The position numbers and the translations under genes are program-made. Of a stretch of 64,000 nucleotides of DNA, positions 22,916 through 36,860 are shown one piece after another (position 1 is the stretch's first letter; every line of letters starts with the position of its first letter). The notes beneath the pieces are model-generated. The model was given only the letters and a program-made list of their open reading frames with translations, was not told the DNA's origin and made no database searches. Source of the DNA: Epiperipatus broadwayi (Eukaryota; Onychophora; Udeonychophora; Euonychophora; Peripatidae); assembly GCA_028023455.1 (NCBI GenBank), contig JAQFVV010000012.1, positions 16,756,364 to 16,820,363 on the forward strand. Reading direction: 5' to 3'.

Positions 22916-25050
22916 TTTATTTTTTCGACTCAATATGCTGCCGAACTGCGGAGTATATATATTTTTTAATTCAAGGAGTTTGATGCATATAATTTTTATT
23001 ATTTACGGGACCTGCTGGTTATGAACGAACATAAATTTCTGTTGAATGTCTTTCCCGGTGGTTTCCACAGATATTAACCAAAACCATCAACACTCATATG
23101 ATATGGGAAGTCAATCTATCATATGCAGTTCAGTGATCAATCAAAAAGAAGAAAGGAAGGTTTTAATCCATTTTAGAAAGAATAAGCTTACAATGAAAGT
23201 TACCCGTATTGGTAATCTGTCTTAAAGGATCCAGTAAAGAAACATCCTTACAAATAACGACCAGATTTCATCTAATTGCCTGCAGAACCATGGAGTAGAA
23301 GAACCGTAGCAGTGCGCCCGCCTGTTCAGATATGTAATTGCCCAGACGTACGTTTTAGAGACCCAGCGTATCCTGATTGAAGGACTTTACAAGGATGGCA
23401 AAGAATTAAAGTGAACGTTACCATCCTTTCTGGTAGTTTAATTGGTCTGCCCAGAAGTTTGAACCCCGAGAGCAAGCAGATAGAGATGAGTACAACAAAA
23501 AAAAAAAGAAAATGTTTTTAATATTTTTTGGTTTATTATTTGTATTATTAGAGTGGTTATAATATGTATAATCGTATTATATTTACTAACACATTATAAG
23601 ATATAATCATTTTTGTTATTGTATAAAATATTGTAAAATAATATTGCTTATATATAGATCTCACTCAAATCTACTAAATATAAGATTATTAGTTTCTTGT
23701 TCTTTTCCTTCATTTTACCTTTACGTCTTATTTAATTTTAATCATGGCAGCGTCACCCTACGTGGAGTGACCTATATAGCCAGCCTATACATTTTATTTT
23801 TATTTTTATAAAAAAAAATATATACATAAATTATTACTTTACGTACCCAAATGTAAAGGTGTATATAATCTTAAGAGTTTATATGAGCAAATGGGGAAGT
23901 TCAAGGGGTTAGATCTGTGTATAACTTATTTCATTATTTTGGGGCATTTATAAAATGAAACATTCGTTGTTTTGTGCGGGGAGAGGGAGTACAGACCACA
24001 CCCATTGGCATCCATCTTTGACCATTTTGTATTTTATGGCAAATAAGTTAACTTACGTATAAGTTAGAAAATGGATTTTGTTTGTTTCTTTGTTCATTTT
24101 AATCTAAATGTAGATTTTGAATATAAGGATTTAAATATTCTTGTGTAATTAAATTGAAATAGAAAGCCATATAATTAATTTATGACAATATTTTAATGTT
24201 TAAATCTATATGTGGTGGAGGGGGGTTTAGTTAAATAAATGATATTATTTCATACTTTATTTGTTTATCGTATAATTTATTGTAGAATTAAAAAATAAAA
24301 AAATGCAATCACCTATTTGCGATATTTGCTTACCACGGCTATAAAAGGTTATAGAAATACTTACCCAAAGTACCTGAGATAGGGAATTATATTTGAGCTA
24401 GTCATCGGGATATTATATCGGAGAGTTGAATTATAGTAAAGTTTTCACCCAGTTTTCCTTCATCCAAATAAAATGTATGTTCAAGAACCTTTTTGCATAC
24501 TCTCTCGGCAGATAGGGAAGGGAAAATTATTTAACATTTTGCTTTCTTTTATTATGTTGGGGGTGGCGCTAAGGATTGTTAAATTAGTACAATCTTTTAA
24601 AGATATGTGAAGAGCCAGGGAAAATGTCTACCGGGCAAATAGATATTGGGGTGGAAGTATAGATAGTTTAACAAAGGAAGATTTTGATTTTAGTTGAAAT
24701 CAAATTTCTTTCCTCTAATAATTAGTAAAGTGATACTCGTTTGTATTTAACCCCGGGTATTATCAATGATTATTATCAAAATCCCATTTTAAAAATGTAC
24801 ACATCATTTCATGCCCATGACGTATACAGATATATAGTATCATTTTTTTTAAAGGATAAGGCATATGGATTTTCGAACCAGTACAATATATATATAATCA
24901 GTTTTATTAGGCTATAGTGCCAATTCAATATTGTTAACATTATTTCTGCGAGAATTTTGCATTTATTTATGAATTCAGTTATTATAATATTTTCTAGAAT
25001 CATTTAAATGTGATGAATTAGGATTCCCTATATATTGTAACCTTTATATT
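22916..25050. other. Unclassified stretch with a less AT-rich core
   Basis: 23000-23490 is clearly richer in G and C than its neighbours (for example AGTGCGCCCGCCTGTTCAG near 23313), but neither strand gives an open frame. It could be the untranslated part of an old LTR element or other transposon; there is no positive evidence for a family. 23500-25050 is AT-rich with scattered G-rich patches and no recognised element. Confidence 0.45.
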
Positions 25051-25054
25051 TAAT

Positions 25055-25550
25055 TGACTGGGGAAGGGAGGGGGCGGTGACGAAAAATGAAAATGTGCAA
25101 GAAAGACAATAAAATGAGATGAGGAAGAGAAGTGAAGAGAATGGATGATGTAAGAGGTCATGAAACAAAATGAAGATGAGGAAGAGATGAAATGAAAAGA
25201 TGAAAGATGATGGTGATGAGAATGAGAGATGTGAGATGGAATGAGAAGATGAATAGAAATGGGAATGCAAATATGGAAAAGAAAAAGATGGAAAAGATGA
25301 TGTTATAGAAATGATGAGGAAGATGAGAGAAATGGGATGAAAGATGATGGAGATGAGAATGAAAGATGAAAAACGGAAATGATGAAGATGATGATAAAGA
25401 TGGAAAAGATGAAATAATAAGGAAGATGAAGAAATGAAAGAAGATAATGGAGATGGAAGAAGATGGAATGAGAAGATGAAAATGAAAGTAGATGATGGCG
25501 ATGAGATGAGAGAAATGAGATGGAGATAATGATAAATTATTAGAGACAAA
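25055..25550. repeat. Degenerate purine-rich GATGAGAA-type minisatellite
   Basis: About 500 bp of the + strand are almost all purine plus T, built from GATGA, GAAGATG and AGAAATG words. The minus strand stays open for 173 codons only because the repeat lacks stop words there; the peptide is S/F/H/I/L low complexity and not a gene. Confidence 0.85.
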
Positions 25551-28500
25551 CTATCCTAATCTATTAGAGACTCCTAACAACTTAACTTAGTGGGGTTACA
25601 ATAAAAATTTACAAAGATGAATGATGATACAGAGATATACAATCGGACAGAGACCAAATTCAACACTAATTTAAATAACTATTGGGGTATGTTCAATAAT
25701 TTAACATAAATAATATAAAGTAAAATTTTCTATCATTATTTAATAGTTATTAGAGTCAGTCTCCTATCAGATTATATACTCTGAATAAACCAAATGATAC
25801 TTTATTGAAGGACTATCTCACTAAACATATTAATAATAACAACAAGAGTAAACAATCTCAGGGGTTTAACTGAACTTTAGTGAAAGATAAAAGTTAATGT
25901 TGCCTAATAAATGATTGCTTGGATGAATAAACAAGTGAGTGATATCTTGGCCGACCATAAGATAACTATCTTATGTTCAGTCATAGTAGAATAAAAGAAA
26001 ATATATTAATTTAAAAATTTCATTAATTAATCTAAATTTAAAGTAATTATGGCCTATTAAACAGGACATCACTCGAGCTGGGAAAAGGACAAGGGTACTT
26101 TTTATGCCTTTCCACATACAGACAATCTACTAATGAAATTAATTGCAGATGGATTTTAATTTTAAAAATATACAAGGTACTGTAATATAATGTGCAGTTT
26201 TAAACAGAGTAAAATACTCTACTGAATCATTAATATTCTTCATTTCACATTGTATAATCTTCAGTCTGAGAAGAAATAATAATAACTTAAAATCAATTTT
26301 AAAATAAACATTCTTTTAAGTATGTAATTATGTGATTATCTGTTGAGGTGATTCAATCTGAGAATCACAATGATAAGAATGGCTTTATATAATTTAAACC
26401 AGTATAAAATATTTTGTATACCTTGTGAACATTATAAATCTTTGGAACTCAAGACAATAGCATATAAAAGAAAAACAAACAGAAATTAAACTTTTTTAAA
26501 TAATAATAAATTTGGTTTATTAATAATAATACATGATAAATATTTACGAAAATTACTGGAAACAAACATTCCCAAGATAGCGCTATTATCTTTTAAACAT
26601 TTTGACTAACAATCTTTATTTTGACTTAAAGAAATTGCAACATTTTTGTTGAATAAAGTAATTAATTATTCCTCATTAACTTTTTTTCCAACTGTTTATT
26701 TTAGTAAAACAAAAAGAAAATAATTACCAGAGTGAACAGAGGCTATTTGATATTTAATTCTATCCAACTAAACTCATTAAAATATTAAGGATTCTAAATC
26801 TCTTAATTTTAATTATAGTAATATGAGCTTAACAAACATAACTATTTTAATTGGCATATTTCATAATACTGTGGTAAAATTTAACAACCAGAATAATACA
26901 CTGACTAATTGGTTCATATTGAATACCATAAGCTAAGCAAAAGCTAAGCTGGGACTAGCACATACAGCATAAAATTTAAATTACCATTAGTTACACTTAC
27001 ACTATTAAGATTATAGCTAGTGATGTATTTAAATAAATTCAAGCTAAATTTAAATTAAATTAGATGCATGGGCCACTCATCAGAGGTCATTTATACACAT
27101 ATTTCAAGAAATTCTGTCCACATAAAATTATTACATCAAAAGTTTTAAAATTGAAATTTAAAAAACTTACAATTCCATCGGCGAAAACTCTGGATGAACA
27201 TATTAACTACTTAGTATGTGTGAATTGCTACTTATAACCATATGCATAATCTGCATACTTAAAATAAATAAATTATTGTTGGTTGGTTTGTGGATGATAA
27301 AACTATCATAACAGCACAATTCAGACATTGATATACCTTTAAGCCTTAAAAATAGCTAAATACAACCTGAAGAAACAGAGTTTCTCAAACAAACATATTT
27401 TAAACAAAATGCAACATCACCTACTGTGGTGGAAATAACATCAATACATCATGAGTGATAGGCCAAAAACAATGCACATATACTCCGCAGAGCTGAACAA
27501 CTTCGTAAAACTGGTGGCTTCCAAAAATACCTATTTTTGAGGCAGAAAAGGATGCCTGGACTGTGTCGCAGTGCATCAGGAACAGGAAATATATGATCCT
27601 CTCCATGGGATCTAAACACTTTCAAAATATGTGATTACAATCACTAAAAATACAATACCTAATATATGATAATCCTTACTGGGAATGGACACTCATCTCA
27701 TGGAAAAGCAATAAAATAAGGATGGAGGACCTTGTCTACTCCATTAAGCATACTAATAATAATCAATAAAACCTTGCTCTATGAGGCTAGCAATTACTAA
27801 ACTAATAACAAGATATCAACATCACTTTAACTGACTAAATCAATTTCAAGAATTTAAATTACACTGCATATTAATCAATGTCAGAACTAACAATGTAAGT
27901 CATGTCAACTGACTATATAAGAACTACTTAAAAATATTAAATGCATATAAAATTCTAGGCAAATTAATAAAATATTAATTCTTCAATTATATTGCCTAGT
28001 GGACATTTAAAAGACTATGAATCAAGTGCGAGAAAATTCTCAGTACGTATATGAAAGAATATTAGTGGTTATTATTAAGGTAGCATTTATAAAAAAAACA
28101 AATGAATGGGAAACCCTCTGATAATCTCTTGGGCTGTTTTACATATAACTGAGTGAAATACCATACATTTAAATTAGTTACAGTGAGATAGGAAAATCTC
28201 CAGGGATAAGAATGATTAAAATGTATGTTATCTTATTAAATGCTTATCAAATATAATAATACTAATATCTGAGAATGATAGGATGTCTACACATTCTAAT
28301 AAACCCATTAAGACTAATATTATATAAATTACATTATCTGGCATATTTATACCAAACAGTATTACACATTTATAAAGAAAATATAGCATAAATATTTTTC
28401 CGGTTTCTTTTTAAACCAATAAAACACAATAAAAAGACAATAAACTTTAGTTCATAACTTCAGCTTTTTCAGCACTGGCCATCTGTTAAACATGTATATT

Positions 28501-28660
28501 ATTTATTGAACACTATTTATCTGATGAGCCAGTATTCTGTGCAAAGCTTCTGGTCAAAATATTTAACTTAAATATGGCAGATTTCCAAATGAAATATCTA
28601 CAACAGTTACTTGAAATGAATGTGGTATTTCCTTTAAATATATTATAGTTTAAATAAGCA
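25551..28660. other. Intron 3 stretch without recognised features
   Basis: AT-rich with a few short, less AT-rich islands (26050-26110, 27400-27740). The second includes a minus-strand frame of 61 codons with no known motif. Nothing else was identified. Confidence 0.55.
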
Positions 28661-28662
<2 letters not shown>

Positions 28663-28711
<49 letters not shown>

Positions 28712-28903
28712 GAAGAAGAAGAAGAAGAAGAAGGAAGAAGAAGAAGAAGGAGGAGGAGGAAGAAGAAGAAGAAGGAGGAGGAGGAAGAAGAAGGAGGAGG
28801 AAGAAGAAGAAGAAGAAGGAGGAGGAGGGAGAAGGAGGAGGAAGGAGGAGGAAGAAGAAGAAGAAGAAGGAGGAGGAGAAGAAGAAGAAGGAGGAGGAGG
28901 AGG
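28663..28903. repeat. Compound triplet microsatellite (TAA)n-(GAA)n/(GGA)n
   Basis: About 16 TAA units run directly into some 190 bp of GAA and GGA triplets on the + strand. The open frames on the opposite strand are runs of L, S, P or F and are not genes. Long GAA/GGA runs form triplex (H-DNA) and can impede transcription when intronic, as in the human frataxin gene. Confidence 0.95.
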
Positions 28904-29081
28904 CAATAAAATGGCAAGTAAAGCAAATTATTCAGCTGATAATATCATTATGGGATCCCGGGTTTACTTAGACAATAATATAGCTTCATTTTCATTCCAT
29001 TTTTTTTTTTAAAAAAAAAAAACAAACATTTCTAAGCAATATTTCTTTTTTTTTTTTAATTTACTTGCATACAATATTAAG

Positions 29082-29296
29082 CTGCTTCTAGATTATTTTT
29101 CTGTACTCTTCTTAAAATAAAAGTGTAATCAGTTTTCTACTAGAGAATTCAACGTGTTTAATAATTTGGAATAATTATCACAATTTTAAGATGCTTCTAG
29201 ATTATTTCTCTGTACTCTTAAAATAAGAGTGTAATCAGTTTTCTAGTAGAGAATTCAACATGCTTAATAATTTAGAATAATTATCACAACTTTAAG
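29082..29296. repeat. Two-copy tandem duplication, unit about 107 bp
   Basis: Unit 1 (29082-29190) and unit 2 (29191-29296) are nearly identical, each starting with TGCTTCTAGATTATTTCTCT-like sequence and ending CACAA(T/C)TTTAAG. No coding content. Confidence 0.85.
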
Positions 29297-31429
29297 TATA
29301 GATATAAGCATACACACTTTGTTACAAGTCTCTTACTCGCGAACTATATTCTTCCATTTCAATTAAAAGAAATGCTCCAGCTGAGTAAATATTTCAGTAT
29401 ATTATAACTATACTATAAACATTTAAAAAAAAGTTCTTCCTTAAATAGGTGTGCAAAATATTTTATAATTCTAGTTCAGAAGCAGGTAAATTAACATTAT
29501 GATGAATATTTTAAGTTAATGTCAGACACAATTATGATAATGTGGAAGACCGGAACTAACTAGAAACAATTAACACAAGGATATTTAAATTTTTAATATA
29601 TATAATTAAGTCTCTACATATTTTTTTAAATTTTCCTTAAGTTTTATTTTATTTAACAAATAACTGAGTAAATGTAGACTATATAGTTCTGTGCAATAAT
29701 AGTCATTTAGCCATAAATATAATAGCTGCATATATTTTAAATTTATTTCATAGAAGATATTATTGACATAGTATTGAAGATAGCACAAGTAAAATTTCCT
29801 CAGCATTTTTAGAAAGTTTTCAAAAGTTAATTGAAAATTAAATGACAAGAAATGAGTTACCTATTCTCTTTAGCAGTTGTCCATGGAGATATGACAATAA
29901 TTAAATATAATTTACAATACTTTTTGTTAAAAAAAAAAGCTTTTAAAAATAATTTATACTTGTTCTGGAGAAGACTTCAGGAAAAATTCAGGACCCAACT
30001 CAAAAAAATACAATAAAACTTTGCTTTTATCAATATTCTTTTTATTTCTCCTCCCAAAATTTTCATGTCAATTTCTTTTAAACAGCTAATAAACACAACT
30101 TATTCTTTTTTTTAACTGTAATTTTTTAAAATCAGCTGGAAAACTGATAGATTGATAACTGACGTCAGTATGCACTACATATTTGAATGTCATGTGATCT
30201 AATGAACCTTAAATGAAAAGTTAATAATTAGTTTTTTTTATAATATTAATAAAATATATTACATAAAATAAAAATGGAAATACTGATATAAAATTAAAAC
30301 TGGTCTCATTTATCAATAGACACTTTTAAATATCTAATTATAATTATTTTATTCATTCACTTGTTTTTTTATATTTAATATTGTAGCTAATTATTTATTC
30401 ATTTTCTTCTTATAGCTCCATGCATGCATACACACACAGAAGTGACCCATCCCTTGACCTCCAATATTTAATTATAACTTTTAATGACTACAATTAAAAA
30501 AAATATTTGAGAATATTATATTAAAATAGTTTTTAACAAGTTAAGGCTAATTTACATTAAAGATTAAATTATTATTGGAATGTTTTAAGAAAACTAAAGC
30601 ATAATTTTAAATCAATTGTACATTATTTATTCTATTTATAATATTGGCTCAGTTATTAGCTACAAACTAGAAATAAATAAAACAAAAGTTATTTTATGAC
30701 ACATTTAACATTATTATCATTTTTAAATAGTAACTCGAACATTTATTTTGAGAAAAATGCTATATTACATCTCCAACACAACTAACTACAAATATGTGAC
30801 TTACTTTGCACATATAATTATATCAATTTATTAAATATCACAACATTACTAATTATTATTACATCCTTTTCATTAATTAACTAATTTCTTTTCTTTTATC
30901 ATTTTTTTTTAAAACAGATAATTGTACAAAATAGGTAAGCTAATATAAGTTCTGGTAGCTATTGGGACCAAGTGAAACTTTACTTAGGTACAATATATTT
31001 ATGCGTAATAAAATTTATCATCAAAAGTGTAAGTTTTTTTAAAATTTAAACATCCATATTTTTTAAAACATTTAATGGAAAGGATAAAATATTTGTTTTA
31101 TTATTATTTGTGCTTTTTTTAATATGATTAGGCTTAAACAAAAAAAAAAAAAGAGTTTTCTTAATCGAATATTTTATGACTAAAGAACTTTCAATTAAGG
31201 AGAACTTTTTTTTCCTTATTGAAATACTTATTGAATGACTAAAAAAAGAAAGCAGCATTCAAAATTGATCTAATTATTTCTGAATTTTGACTTATTACAT
31301 ATCTTTTTTTTTGACAATCTTAGATTTAAAATTTTTGTAAAATAATATTTTTTTTTAATGCCTTTTTTTTTTGTTCAAGAATAGTTTTTCTTTTCAATTT
31401 TTTTTATACTGCATAAGAAAATTTGATAA

Positions 31430-31430
<1 letters not shown>
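29297..31430. other. AT-rich intron stretch
   Basis: No coding, RNA or mobile feature recognised; numerous homopolymer A and T tracts. Confidence 0.6.

Positions 31431-31510
<80 letters not shown>
31431..31510. repeat. (TTA)n microsatellite, about 27 perfect units
   Basis: Eighty bases of uninterrupted TTA triplets, 400 bp upstream of the exon 4 acceptor. The poly-leucine frame across it is spurious. Confidence 0.97.
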
Positions 31511-31911
31511 TAGAATATTAACTTTATCTGCTAATGCAAATTTATTACAATGATTAAAGAAAAGGTGATAACATTATTATTGATTATGTGAACATTTTTT
31601 CTGAGTTATATAAGATTTCCAGACATACAAATATTACATGATATAAAAAAAAAGGGATTAATAACTTACTCTTATTATTCTTATGCTTCTTGAAATGTTC
31701 TTTTCTAAAATATGTGTAGTATTTCATCAATAAATTATAAATTGTTTATTATTTATTATATATTATAATATGCTTTGCAAATTTATCATGTCAGAAAATT
31801 CTTATGAAATTTTTATTTTTCAGATAATTCTTTTAAAACTTAATATTTAAATATTGTTAATATATATTATTATAATAATGCCATATGCGTTGTTTTTTTT
31901 TTTTTTTTTAG

Positions 31912-32068
31912 TTAGCTACTTGCCTTCTGCCTGCAGAAATTTTGAATCCAGTAGTTCTAAATTCTATTCTTGCAAAAGCTCTCAAATCTTCTTTATATGG
32001 GGATTCTAAGGAATCTGATAATCTAGGTTTTATTGTGAAATATTTGCCAAGAGTTTTTCTCAAAAAAT
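31912..32068 (+). CDS. TUBGCP6: GCP6 exon 4
   Basis: The exon follows a 20-base pyrimidine tract and TTTAG, starts in phase 0, and ends T|GTAATT with one base left over. The peptide runs through LLPAEILNPVVLNSILAKAL, SLYGDS and LGFIVKYLPRVFLKK. The order ELLNP.VLNS.L.KAL..SL.GD....L...LKYLP.VF is the GCP6 pattern immediately after the LFEK of the preceding exon, so nothing is missing despite the 23-kb intron between them. A (TAT)n microsatellite ends 400 bp upstream. A 30-kb intron follows. Confidence 0.93.
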
Positions 32069-32440
32069 GTAATTTATATATATATTTTGTCTTTGAATTA
32101 TTTTCTAATTATTAGTTATTATGTAAGTTTTTTTAAAAAATATTTTTTTAACTAAATATTAATAGTAATACTTTTGAGAATCTATTGGTGGTAGTTAAAT
32201 TCATATTAAAAGCAATATCATTTGAAAACTTAGATCATTCTTATTGGATTAATTAGATACTAAGTCTAATTTAGAATTGTGTGAACTTAAAGAATTGATT
32301 TTAGTCTTCTGCACACATTGAAAAATATTTTTAAAATATGTGCATTCATTTTGGAACTGGAAGTTTTAACTATAGAATGGGATTATGGAAATAAAACTGA
32401 CTCATATTGTCATCCTTTCCTTTGCTTACACAAGCTGTTA
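32069..32440. other. Start of GCP6 intron 4
   Basis: AT-rich sequence between the exon 4 donor and the 3' edge of the second CR1-like LINE; no feature seen. Confidence 0.6.
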
Positions 32441-35225
32441 AAAACGTGATGTGTTGTGATGTGATATGGCTACTTCTTTATTGAAGTCAGGAATCTTTCA
32501 GTCAATATGTCCAAGAAAAACCTGTGAGCCATCTTATCTTCCCTTTCCATTCCCCACCCTAAGTTTTTTCCATATTCTTTTCTATTCTGCTCTATTCCAT
32601 TTCCACAACATCATCTTTGTTCACTGCATGGTCTTTGTATCTGGATCCCCCTTATCTTTTTTCAACCCCAGCATTAAGACCAATAACTCAATTTCTGTAT
32701 AATCACTTGGTCTATATTTATTCTCCTACATCTTTCTATTAGCAAATGCCTAATATTTTCTATATTTTCTTTACATAACCTGCAGAGTAAATCACCCACA
32801 TTTCTTCATTTATGTGTATATCCCTCGTTGCTAGCAATCCTGTTCGAGCCTTAAATAATAAACTACTTTGCCTCCTATTATCATAAATTAACTTGCATCC
32901 AATATTGTTTACTTCTATATATATTTAAGCTCCTTTTACTCTCCATACTTGTTCTCCATCTCTCCAGCTTTCTATTTTTTTTATTAATACATCTATTCTT
33001 CTATCCCAGTCTTTTTCACTATACACTTAATAATTTTCCTAACATGATCATCCCACCCTTTGTACAAGTATACTGACATTAAGTCTTTATCCAAATCTTC
33101 TGCATATCATACTACCTTTCTCACCCATCTTGTTGTCTGCCGTTTATTTCTTAACCCAATTAAATACTAATTTGGCTATTCTTTTATATCCATAAATTGC
33201 AATCTATCAAATATTTTCATTTTATTTTTTGTATCTTTCATATAAAAACTTGACCAAGTCATTTCTCCTTGAATTGCCTCCTTTGACATCAAACATCTGC
33301 ATCTAATGCATAGCTTTCTACTTCTCTTTATAATTTTTCTAAGAAATTTAACACCTCATTATCATAGATTAACCCCTCTATTGCCAATCCTTTCTATACA
33401 ATTCTTGCTACATCATATTTGTTATATGAAAACACTGTTAATTTCTTCATGGATTCCTTTTTTTCTTTGCTTCATTTATCAGTTTCTTTCTCCATTCTTC
33501 CAAGCACTTCTTCTGATTATTTAAGACAATTCCCAAATGGTTGTACATATTCACCACACTTAACTTTATATTCCCCAAGCATTTATCATTATTACTTTTG
33601 ATTTTTATTTACTAAATTTGATACCCATCTCTTTATCTATCCCTGCACTAGTCTTCAACACAACTTCCATATTTTCCCTACTTTTCATACATAAGAAAAT
33701 ATCAGCAAGTAAAATGCCTGATAATGTATACACTCCCTTGCCATCTACTAATCGTATCTCTACCTCTTTTCCTAATCTTTCTATTGCCCTTTGCATTTCT
33801 TTCAATATAACAAAAACAAAGTAGGTGACATAGGGCATCCTTGCCTTAGTCCCACTTCATTTTTAAATCTAACTGATTATACTGCCTTATTGATATGTAT
33901 ACAAATTATTTTCATACAATCTCTACTTCTATTCACTCTATCATATGCCTTCTCTATATCTATAAAGATCATATATAATTGCCTACCTGTATTTCTACTC
34001 ATTTCTATAAGTTGAATGATTACAAATAAACTATCTCATATGCTTATCTGATCGAAAACCTCTTTGCATTTCTCCCACTATATTATTTTCTTTCATCCAT
34101 TTAGGACATTATCATTACTGATCTATAATTGTTTATTTTTCTATGGTCTTTACTCTTTCCTTTAAATAATAGCCTCACTCTTGTATTATTCCAGCTATCT
34201 GGGAATTCTGTCTTCTGTGCTATCTTATTAAAGCATGAAAATAGATTTAATTTTGCCCTATTTCCCAAATTCATCACTATCTCCGTTGCCCATACATCTA
34301 ATCTTCTTGTCTTCCAATTTTTCAACTTCTTCCCTGCCTCATTCAATTCATTTTATGAAAAACTAATATTTCCATTGCAATGTGCTTTTATGATTATCAT
34401 TTTGTTCTTCACATCTAACATCTTTTCTATATTCATTACATAATTATTTAAGATTAACTCTAATAATTCTTCTCTAAAACTACACTTTTTCTCTTCATCA
34501 TTTAGTAATATTATTTCTCTCTCCCCTACTACATTCCTTTTTTTAATTTATTTTCAAAATTTTTTACTCTCATCTCTTCCACTTTTATTAATATCTTCCA
34601 ATAATTTACTATTTAATTTTATTCTCTCTCTATAATTATCTATTTTAGCCAACTTCTTTTTATTTAAATAATTTTCCCATTTAATATTAACATCTTATTC
34701 ACTTTCTCTGTTCTTAATAGCACACTTATATTCTTTGCATGTTTCCCCCCTCTCTTTTAAAGTTTTATTAATTTTCACTTTTCTAATATTTTTCTAAATA
34801 CTCATCTAAAACCCTATTTGCCACTTTCTCTACTTCACCACACCAATCCTTATATTTATTCCTAACAAACTCTTCCTTAACTTCTACTTTTATTTTATAT
34901 TCTTCTAACTTATTCTTATCATTCATTCTCCATCCATATCTTTCACTATACTTTTTACTTTACTTTTATTATTATTATTTTCCATCATTAACCATTTCTA
35001 TTATAAAGAAATTATGATCACTATTAGATTCTCTTCATTATCAAAAACTTTAATTTTCTGTATTATATTCAATCCCTCTATCTACTAGTACATAATCTGT
35101 TGTGAGAAATATACTATTTTTAGATAATGTATATTTCTCCTCATAAATATTTGATAAACTTTCAATGTTCAAATTCGCTCTCTGCCAAATAATTTTCAGA
35201 AGCTGCCCATTTTTATTATCCAAGT
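32440..35225 (-). pseudogene. CR1-like LINE, copy B: reverse transcriptase and endonuclease end
   Basis: This aligns with 9290-12330 of copy A, starting at the same short-repeat tail (GATGTGTTGTGATGTGAT). On the minus strand it carries the RT amino end (PDSWNNTRVRLLFKGKSKDH then RKINNYRSVMI at 34101-34346). The RT core follows at 33605-33838 (EMQRAIERLGKEVEIRLVDG, with an ILLADIFLC catalytic-box remnant that has lost one aspartate). The end of the endonuclease is at 35050-35225 (NGQLLKIIWQRANLN; NSIFLTTDYVLVDRG). Many stops and shifts. The rest of the element continues beyond two insertions at 36741-36860 and 39506-41185. Confidence 0.8.
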
Positions 35226-36740
35226 CATCAATTTCTTTAACTGCCTCAGATTTCAGTGTCATATTGAATTTTTTAAAAAACTGACCTGAGACACAATTTT
35301 CACAATAACTTCAATTTTAATTATGTTAGAGCAAAAAAATTTACATTAATGAAAACTAGAAAAACTAAGGAAAACAATAAGTCTAAGACAAATAGTGATA
35401 ACCATTCAAAAAATAAGGAAAAAAAGAAATTTCAACATTCGACATAATTATTACTTTATTGTTTGTTCATAATTTCTAATTCATCATAAACTAAGGTTAA
35501 ATTACATCTTCAGTGATAATTTCTTTGTATTCCTCACAAAATTATCTTTCAAACCATATGTAATATGTCTTACCTGAGATAATCCATAGCTTCAGAATCT
35601 CCAAAAGTATTCACATAAGAATTCTTCATTTTTATCTTGTACCCAAAAGTTGCCAAAACTCAAAGGCATCTATAAGAAAAAGATTCATCCTAATAAAAGA
35701 TACAAAACAAATCATTTCCAGAAGATAGATATGCATTTGTCATCATAGCAATTAGCTTCTTGTCTATCTAAAACTAGAAATTGTAGGCTATTGTGTGTAT
35801 CACTGATAAAATTAGTTTCATCTCTTCATTTTATATTTTTTTGTGTACATCAGTGATGTTTATATTCTTTATGCACACCAGTGATGCTATTTGCCTGCAT
35901 GTGCAATCTTTCTGTACATTTGATTATTAGTTTTGTAAATCATTAATTGTAAACACAAACACACCATATAAACAATAATAAATAATAAAATATTAAACCT
36001 TTTGAGAATCATTATTTTTATAAAATAAGTGGATTAGAACATATAAAATTACTGTCCATATAAATTCATATGAGCATAAATCAATATTGAATTTATACAC
36101 ACACACACGCGCGAATACAAACCCAACAAATCATTTTTCAAATAAATTATTAAACCTTTTGAAAATCATTAATTTTATAAAATAAGTGGATTAGAACATA
36201 TAAAATTACTGTGCATATGAATTCATATGAGCATAAATAAATATAAATTCATATAGACACACACCACTACAAATGCAAATTAATAAAAATTAAATCATTT
36301 TTTCAAATAATTAAAAAAAAAAATTAAAATATTATTAAAAAAATTAAAATTGTATACTTACCGAGTCTGATATTCTTTAATTACATTTAGACTCTATGGA
36401 AGGCCTTGTTCGTGAATCAGTGTATTTTTAATCTGATAAAAGCGTATTTTTAGGCTGATAAAAGTTTTCTGTCTTTATCGCTTCGTGAAAATTACGAAAT
36501 TGATCAAAAAGAAAAAAAAAATTAAATGCACCGGTTACAAAAAAAAAATCAAAATTTCATTGGATTTTTTTATTAAAGACATCTTTACAGTGCTATGTCA
36601 GAGACTTATCAAATGCCTGTATTTCTGTTGACATCATGCTTATAGTTTTTATGTCATTAAAAAAGAAAACAACATTTCAACCAATCAAATAAAGACGCGC
36701 GGGACACTCACTTAAAGAGCAAAAGAAGTTAATATGCCCC
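35226..36740. mobile_element. Unclassified 1.5-kb insertion in LINE copy B
   Basis: Copy A is continuous here with only about 30 bp in place of these 1.5 kb, so the segment is an insertion or a complex rearrangement. It contains a tandem duplication of roughly 160-bp period (35985-36085 and 36148-36255, sharing AAATAAGTGGATTAGAACAT). Near its right edge are GC-richer words (GACGCGCGGGACACTC). No coding frame, no convincing terminal inverted repeats and no clear target duplication. Confidence 0.55.
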
Positions 36741-36860
36741 TATAACCATAATTTTCTTTCCCTTTTTGCCAAATTGTATCTCCTTAAATAGGCATTCATA
36801 TGTGCTATTGTTCCACTCCATTGTAGTTTGATTATCTCCAGTGGCCATATACATTATAGA
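36741..36860 (-). pseudogene. CR1-like LINE copy B, middle fragment
   Basis: This aligns with about 12370-12480 of copy A (shared CCACTCCATTRTAGTTTGAT and TTATCTCCAGTGG). It is a piece of the endonuclease region stranded between two insertions. Confidence 0.85.

Noticed and set aside
25028-25549. Minus-strand frame of 173 codons
   Set aside because: Low-complexity translation of a purine minisatellite.
27421-27606. Minus-strand frame of 61 codons in a less AT-rich island, considered as a transposon fragment
   Set aside because: No recognisable motif and no repeat relatives in the window.
28513-28926. Minus-strand frames of 137 and 87 codons
   Set aside because: They are translations of the TAA/GAA/GGA microsatellite (runs of L, S, P, F, Y).
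31371-31553. Poly-leucine open frame
   Set aside because: Translation of the (TTA)n microsatellite.
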